Of a stretch of 64,000 bases of DNA, positions 60,901 through 64,000 are shown piece after piece. The position numbers and the translations under genes were made by a program. The DNA is from Lepisosteus oculatus (lineage: Eukaryota > Chordata > Actinopteri > Semionotiformes > Lepisosteidae), in contig NC_090698.1 of the NCBI RefSeq assembly GCF_040954835.1, positions 1,548,501 through 1,612,500 on the forward strand, given 5' to 3'. The notes under the pieces were generated by a model. That model had not been told where the DNA came from and did no database searches. It worked only from the letters and a program-made list of their open reading frames with translations. The stretch's first letter is position 1. Each line of letters opens with the position of its first letter.

Positions 60901-63645
60901 AAAAACATTCTTCTTACCTTAAAAAGGCACGGATGTTTCCATCAAGCTTTTTTTTTTATGTTCCTGTTTGCAATGACCTATTAAATGAGCAGTCTGCAGC
61001 CCCAGTCTGCTTTGAACATGCTCAGGCCAAGCCCAGGTTAGCGCAGGATGAATTGCAAAGCAAAACACAAGCTGCAGTAAAAAGCAGCTGAAACTGAGAA
61101 CTGTAAATGACGTTGGAGGAAACCCGGAAACGGAGCAGTCTGGTGGGAGAGCAGTCAGATACAGATTAGGCATTCGCCCTCTTGGCTGAGTCCGGATCTG
61201 GCAGAGCGCCCTGCACCGACTAGAGGCCAAGGGAGGGAACGGAAACAAACGTCACAGGATCCGCGTTGTCAACGAAAGATGATCCGTAGCTCTTGAACTT
61301 CAGGTACAGCTTCCGAGAGCAAGTGGCAAGCCGATTTTCCCAACAGCCGGCAATTACTGCTCTGACCATCTGCAGGGGCGTCACGGACACAGCACACTGA
61401 CCGTGGGGGTGCGAGAGTGAACCCACCTTTGCCCCATATGTAGATGTTCCCGCTGGAGTCCCCAGTGATGGCATCTCCATTCTCCGCAAAGGCGATGCAC
61501 AGAACGTACTTTGGCTTCTCATGTTTCTGAAGCAAAATTACAACAAAAAACAACCGGCACGATAAAACCACGAATCCTAGGATTAAAATAGCTGGTACTG
61601 ATGCTTAGGCGCATTGCAGTATTAAACAGCAATCATAAAAGTGCAGGTATAGTTTCACAATAGTTCCAGGCTCAGTTATAGAGAATTAACATTACACAGA
61701 ATAGTGGTTGTAAAAGTAAATGAGCCTAGTTCTCGTACTCATCAGGATCTGGGATACTACAGTAATTCCCTCATGTATTTGAATAGTTCATTCACTAGAA
61801 CGTAACATTATTAGAATGAAGGTGTGTTACATTAATAAACATGGTAGATTTGACCAATATTAGCAAATACAGAGATTCCAGTAGAATAAGCTATAAAATC
61901 TGCTTCTTGGGACGCGTCAACCAGCTTTTTTCAAATAACCGAAAACTGAAATCTATACGGGATTTCAAAGCACACTCTACGATGCCAAGAGCACCTTTGT
62001 GTCTCAGAGCAGAACAGAGCTTTCAGGAGCTGTGCAGAGAGACAGTGCCAAGCGCTGGGCTGAATCCTACCTCGAACAGGCCCTGGCGCTTGGTCAGCGT
62101 GTTGCCTTCCATGGTCCAGAAGTTGATGTGCGACTTCCCACAGGTCACAATAAGACCGGCCTCCATGGGATGGAACACAGCAGCCAGGACAGAGTCATTG
62201 GAACACTGTCACACGAGTGAAACACAAATACCAAGCTGTTGACTTTAGGAAAGCTGCTGGACCGAACTGACCGTTGTTGTCCGTCGTTTACTCTCCCAAC
62301 CTGGAAATCGACTCAGCGTGCCGAGTGGCCGACGCGCTGCGCTGTGCCAGAGGGCAGAGCTGTTCTGGTGCTTCGCTAACCGCACAGCGCTGCCTGGGGA
62401 ATCCCAGTCACACTCGGCTAATGGCTGTGCTGAGCAGGGCTGCCTTTTTAAAATACAGCAGGTCACCTATCCCACCGCAGTCTGCATTCTCAACAGCTAA
62501 CGGCAGGGCCCAAACACACATCTGCACTGCGCACATCTTGCATTGTCTACCATGTATTTCTTTTGTTTGTTTTTGGTCTCACTACTACATATGGATTTTT
62601 CCACAGCATATTTATGGTTCCTGTTGTCTACACTGTGTGGTGTTGTCTGTTGTACTGTGTGTCCCGAGAGATCAGCGCGATAAAGAATTCCAATGCACAT
62701 GTACATATGGCAATAAACTCCTCTACTCTACTTTTTTAGCAGGAACTGGGAAGGCTCCGGCATTTGGTGGCATGCTTAAGGAGTTACAGGTGAACACTGT
62801 CATTCAAGCAGCCTGGAGCCTGTCTCATTAACTTCACCTTCACATCCGCGAGCTGCTTCTCTTTCTGCCAGTCCCACACAGTCAGGATGTGGTCGTTTGC
62901 ATCATCCACAACGCACAGATTGGCACCACCATTCTGGGCCACAGAGAAGAGAAATGAGCAGAGTCAACACCCCCAACTGCATTTGTATTAGTTCTCACCT
63001 AGATCTATGCTAACTCCAGTACAGTGTGATTCCTTACACTGTACAGAACAATCAGCTGCCTGAACAATCAGTTCCCTCCTTAAGCTGAAATAGCAAATGA
63101 ACAGACCACACAATCTTGTAGGAAATTCAAAACAATACATCAAATTAATGCTCATAACAACCTATTCACATTTTAAAGCATTTAATAAGTCAAAAAGATA
63201 AACAAATGATTTTGAGCAACAGTAAGCTACTAGCTGCTATGAAACGCTGTGGTTTATTCCACCTAAATATTTATTCATTCATGTTATCTGAAATTTGAGA
63301 AGTCAGAAAGCTGAAATCTAATTATGAAATTGGAATTAGTTCCAATAGATGAACTGTTTTTTTCTCAAAAGTATGGATGACTGTAAATGACTGCAAAAAG
63401 TACTTGACCTAAAACTAAACAACAATTTGACTTCTACTAATCAAAAGATAGAAACAAACCAACCTCAGGTATTCAGTAATGTCCTGGCAAGGCTAATGTT
63501 GGTATAAACATCAAGTTACACCTGTAGGACTTACAGACTTGGAGAAGGCCACACACGTGGCCGCCCGATCGATCACCCCCATCCCGATCACGTGCAGAGT
63601 GTTGAGACTGACCGAATCCCACACCCGGACATGGGGGGGCAAGAG
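54807..63645 (-). CDS. EML2: EML2, echinoderm microtubule-associated protein-like 2 (partial, 5' end outside)
   Basis: Fourteen exons with GT/AG boundaries and matching phases join into 516 codons plus TAG. They cover the later part of the first and all of the second WD-type beta-propeller of the EML tandem propeller (TAPE) domain; the HELP motif and N-terminus lie beyond 64000. EML2 binds microtubules and tubulin in the cytosol and affects microtubule dynamics. Seen here are repeated WD strand ends (VRVWDS, LTVWDW, INFWTM, IYIWGKGG, VVLWDS, VHLWDA, ILFWES, VHLF, ILQW) and the conserved GIWPEGVDGTDINAV, LASADDFGKVHLF and STGGKDTSILQW. The residues around GKGGNRIS, MTGRWLVLDTET and NADAVRNLDWATSTCVLGF are closer to EML2 than to EML1, EML3 or EML4. 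The neighbour GPR4, in the same orientation, agrees with human 19q13.32. No break was seen in the reading frame. Confidence 0.95.
55009..55082 (+). repeat. Dispersed CTGAAGA...GAAAC repeat, copy 5, in the last EML2 intron
   Basis: The copy reads ACACCTGAAGAAAGCTCCAC, AGCTGAAACGTTG, then a shortened tail GGGAATAAACCTTTACCTCTTCC-like. Its head stem is AGC/GCT where other copies have GGC/GCC, a paired change. It is antisense to EML2. Confidence 0.75.
55284..55414 (-). CDS. EML2: EML2 exon (codons 432-475)
   Basis: 131 bp, acceptor TTTCTCCAG, donor CGG/GTGAGA. It encodes GIWPEGVDGTDINAVCRSNS and QKLLASADDFGKVHLF, then CNPCSHPR. Confidence 0.95.
55691..55786 (-). CDS. EML2: EML2 exon (codons 400-432)
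   Basis: 96 bp, acceptor TCTGAAAG, donor TTCG/GTAAGA. It encodes WESSSCKHVTNADAVRNLDW and ATSTCVLGFSVF. Confidence 0.93.
56330..56480 (-). repeat. Reversed SINE-like remnant in an EML2 intron
   Basis: The plus strand shows gagaacatacagactccaca, aggaatcaagcccagggccc and tagagctgtgagtcagcaac, the reverse of the body of the 45925 repeat. Confidence 0.6.
56696..56783 (-). CDS. EML2: EML2 exon (codons 371-400)
   Basis: 88 bp, acceptor TTTGCAG, donor TTCT/GTGAGT. It encodes GHSSFVTHLDWSVDSQYIVT and NSGDYEILF. The intron between this exon and the previous one is only 93 bp. Confidence 0.95.
56877..56974 (-). CDS. EML2: EML2 exon (codons 338-370)
   Basis: 98 bp, acceptor ATCTACAG, donor ACG/GTGGGT. 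It encodes DGAYLAVASHDNFIYLYAAS and ENGRKYSRVGKCT. Confidence 0.94.
57388..57476 (-). CDS. EML2: EML2 exon (codons 308-338)
   Basis: 89 bp, acceptor TTGGTAG, donor CCAG/GTACTG. It encodes WLVLDTETQDVVCAHTDGNE and IISIVKYSP. The acceptor tract is weak (CTGTTGGTAG) but the phases match on both sides. Confidence 0.92.
57882..57949 (-). CDS. EML2: EML2 exon (codons 286-308)
   Basis: 68 bp, phase 0 to 2, acceptor TTCACAG, donor GGAAG/GTAAAT. It encodes EPARSAGFHPSGSVVALGTM then TG. Confidence 0.93.
58540..58960 (+). repeat. Dispersed fish repeat in an EML2 intron
   Basis: The run of gacactgtcctgtaggtggt, gccatcttttgatcaagatg, ttgaaccaaggttctgac, gggtcattaaaggccccac and ggtgttaacccaggtgtcct matches a repeat I recognise from many fish genomes. 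I do not know its family name, and the ends are approximate. Confidence 0.5.
59036..59167 (-). CDS. EML2: EML2 exon (codons 242-285)
   Basis: 44 codons, phase 0-0, acceptor CTGCCAG, donor GAG/GTAAGG. It encodes GHTDELWGLDVHPNLEQFIT and CGQDKLVHLWDAVSHQPLW. Confidence 0.95.
59430..59593 (+). repeat. Repeat tail in an EML2 intron, related to 18323-18390
   Basis: Its last 60 bp (gccacctttaaaggcactat and gtaaaataaagtttattatt) are the reverse complement of the piece nested in the hAT transposon at 18323-18390. The AATAAA-rich end suggests a retroposed tail. Confidence 0.6.
59749..59874 (-). CDS. EML2: EML2 exon (codons 200-241)
   Basis: 42 codons, phase 0-0, acceptor GCTGCAG, donor CAG/GTGAGA. 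It encodes VPEMFGPVRCLAEGKQESLF, VGTTRNCILQGSLSGE and LRPIVQ, the start of the second propeller region. Confidence 0.95.
60000..60245 (+). mobile_element. CR1-like LINE 3' end with internal duplication, in an EML2 intron
   Basis: The phrase tctttcaagacacagctgga tgagtccctcca recurs about 110 bp later as cctttcaagaaacagctgga tgggatcctcca, around one ORF2 C-terminal block (gtgggagtgtagaacaagct). The tail tttccggcctcctctggctt matches the LINE 3' end elsewhere. Confidence 0.7.
60642..60796 (-). CDS. EML2: EML2 exon (codons 148-199)
   Basis: 155 bp, phase 1 to 0, acceptor GACAG, donor GAG/GTGAGG. It encodes GNRISQVVAGAHEGGVFSVC, VLRDGTLVTGGGKDRRVVLW and DSALQKRQELE. Confidence 0.95.
61427..61526 (-). 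CDS. EML2: EML2 exon (codons 115-148)
   Basis: 100 bp, phase 0 to 1, acceptor TGCTTCAG, donor AAAG/GTGGGT. It encodes KHEKPKYVLCIAFAENGDAI and TGDSSGNIYIWGKG. Confidence 0.95.
62071..62205 (-). CDS. EML2: EML2 exon (codons 70-114)
   Basis: 45 codons, phase 0-0, acceptor GTGACAG, donor GAG/GTAGGA. It encodes CSNDSVLAAVFHP, TCGKSHINFWTMEGNTL and TKRQGLFE. Confidence 0.94.
62480..62730 (+). mobile_element. LINE-type 3' tail in an EML2 intron
   Basis: The end reads gaattccaatgcacatgtac atatggcaataaactcctct, the typical vertebrate L2-like LINE 3' tail (attgcactgtac...caataaa). Upstream gcactgcgcacatcttgcat fits the same family. Confidence 0.6.
62838..62933 (-). CDS. EML2: EML2 exon (codons 38-69)
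   Basis: 32 codons, phase 0-0, acceptor GCCCAG, donor AAG/GTGAAG. It encodes NGGANLCVVDDANDHILTVW followed by DWQKEKQLADVK. Confidence 0.93.
63535..63645 (-). CDS. EML2: EML2 exon (codons 1-37 of the visible part)
   Basis: It encodes LLPPHVRVWDSVSLNTLHVI and then GMGVIDRAATCVAFSKS, ending SKS/GTAAGT, phase 0 at both ends. The acceptor CCCAAG is preceded by an unusual pure C run as its pyrimidine tract. Confidence 0.9.
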
Positions 63646-64000
63646 CTTGGGGGGGGGGGGTGGATAAGGGAGAAAGAAAACCGGAGTCATGGTCAGTAAC
63701 AGAAGCCCAGAAGGAGCTCAAGCGAGACCCATCCGCCAGCTTTCTTGCTAGAAATCGCAGGACGGCGGTTGTTTCTCATTTGGCAGAACTGCCGATGTCT
63801 TTTGGCATCGGAGTTTATTTTGCTCCATGTTCTCATGAAGCATCACCCAAGACGGGCCTGCGAACAGAATCCGAAATATAACTGGCAGGCAGCCTGGACA
63901 GCCCCCGAGTCTCCACAGTTTGACTGCGTCCGCCGTGACCAGGGAAGCACAGCGAGACATCTCTAACAGCCCAGGCTGGGGGCCCACGTACAGCTCACAG
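63646..64000 (-). other. EML2: EML2 intron running to the window edge
   Basis: No further EML exon is visible; the expected upstream exon (ending near the GTTKEGK region of the family) is not here. A G run at 63649-63660 forms the pyrimidine tract of the next acceptor on the minus strand. Confidence 0.7.

Noticed and set aside
63646-64000. A further upstream EML2 exon before the window edge
   Set aside because: None of the expected EML residues or a donor in the right phase is visible on the minus strand.
1-64000. CRISPR arrays, bacterial operons or a prokaryote-type defence system
   Set aside because: The window is vertebrate nuclear DNA with spliced genes; the tandem repeats present are minisatellites without regular unique spacers.

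Overview
The window looks like genomic DNA from a ray-finned fish. It has vertebrate spliced genes with GT/AG introns, CpG-rich promoter-like islands, and dispersed tRNA-derived SINEs, CR1-type LINE fragments and hAT-type DNA transposons. The repeat style suggests a non-teleost such as gar or bowfin, but that is recognition from memory and was not tested.

Two protein genes can be supported, both on the minus strand. GPR4, a proton-sensing G-protein-coupled receptor, is complete and has its coding region in one exon (4124-5203). EML2, an echinoderm microtubule-associated protein-like WD-propeller protein, occupies 54.4 kb to the right edge. Fourteen exons (63535-63645 down to 54807-54932) join in frame into 516 C-terminal codons plus a stop; the 5' exons lie beyond the window. 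GPR4 and EML2 are also neighbours on human chromosome 19q13.32 in the same orientation, so this is conserved synteny.

Layout: 1-3.4 kb is sequence downstream of GPR4. 3.4-4.1 kb is the probable GPR4 3' UTR. 5.3-54.4 kb is a 49-kb stretch with no recognisable protein gene. It carries many decayed transposons (CR1-like LINE pieces, two tRNA-SINE copies, a 1.46-kb hAT transposon with a broken transposase, and three hAT-type MITEs, two with exact 8-bp target duplications), several minisatellites, and a CpG island near 36.7-37.7 kb. A strong minus-strand splice donor in that island (37243/37242) makes it a candidate non-coding first exon and promoter for GPR4, which would give a first intron of about 32 kb. 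54.4-64 kb is EML2, with short introns that also contain repeats.

The two genes do not obviously work together: GPR4 senses extracellular acid at the plasma membrane and EML2 binds microtubules. Points worth a second look include two hairpins about 170 bp apart at 51.9-52.2 kb, one of them precursor-microRNA-like; a dispersed repeat whose head resembles a hammerhead-ribozyme core and shows compensatory stem changes; and two CTCF-like sites at the EML2 3' end.
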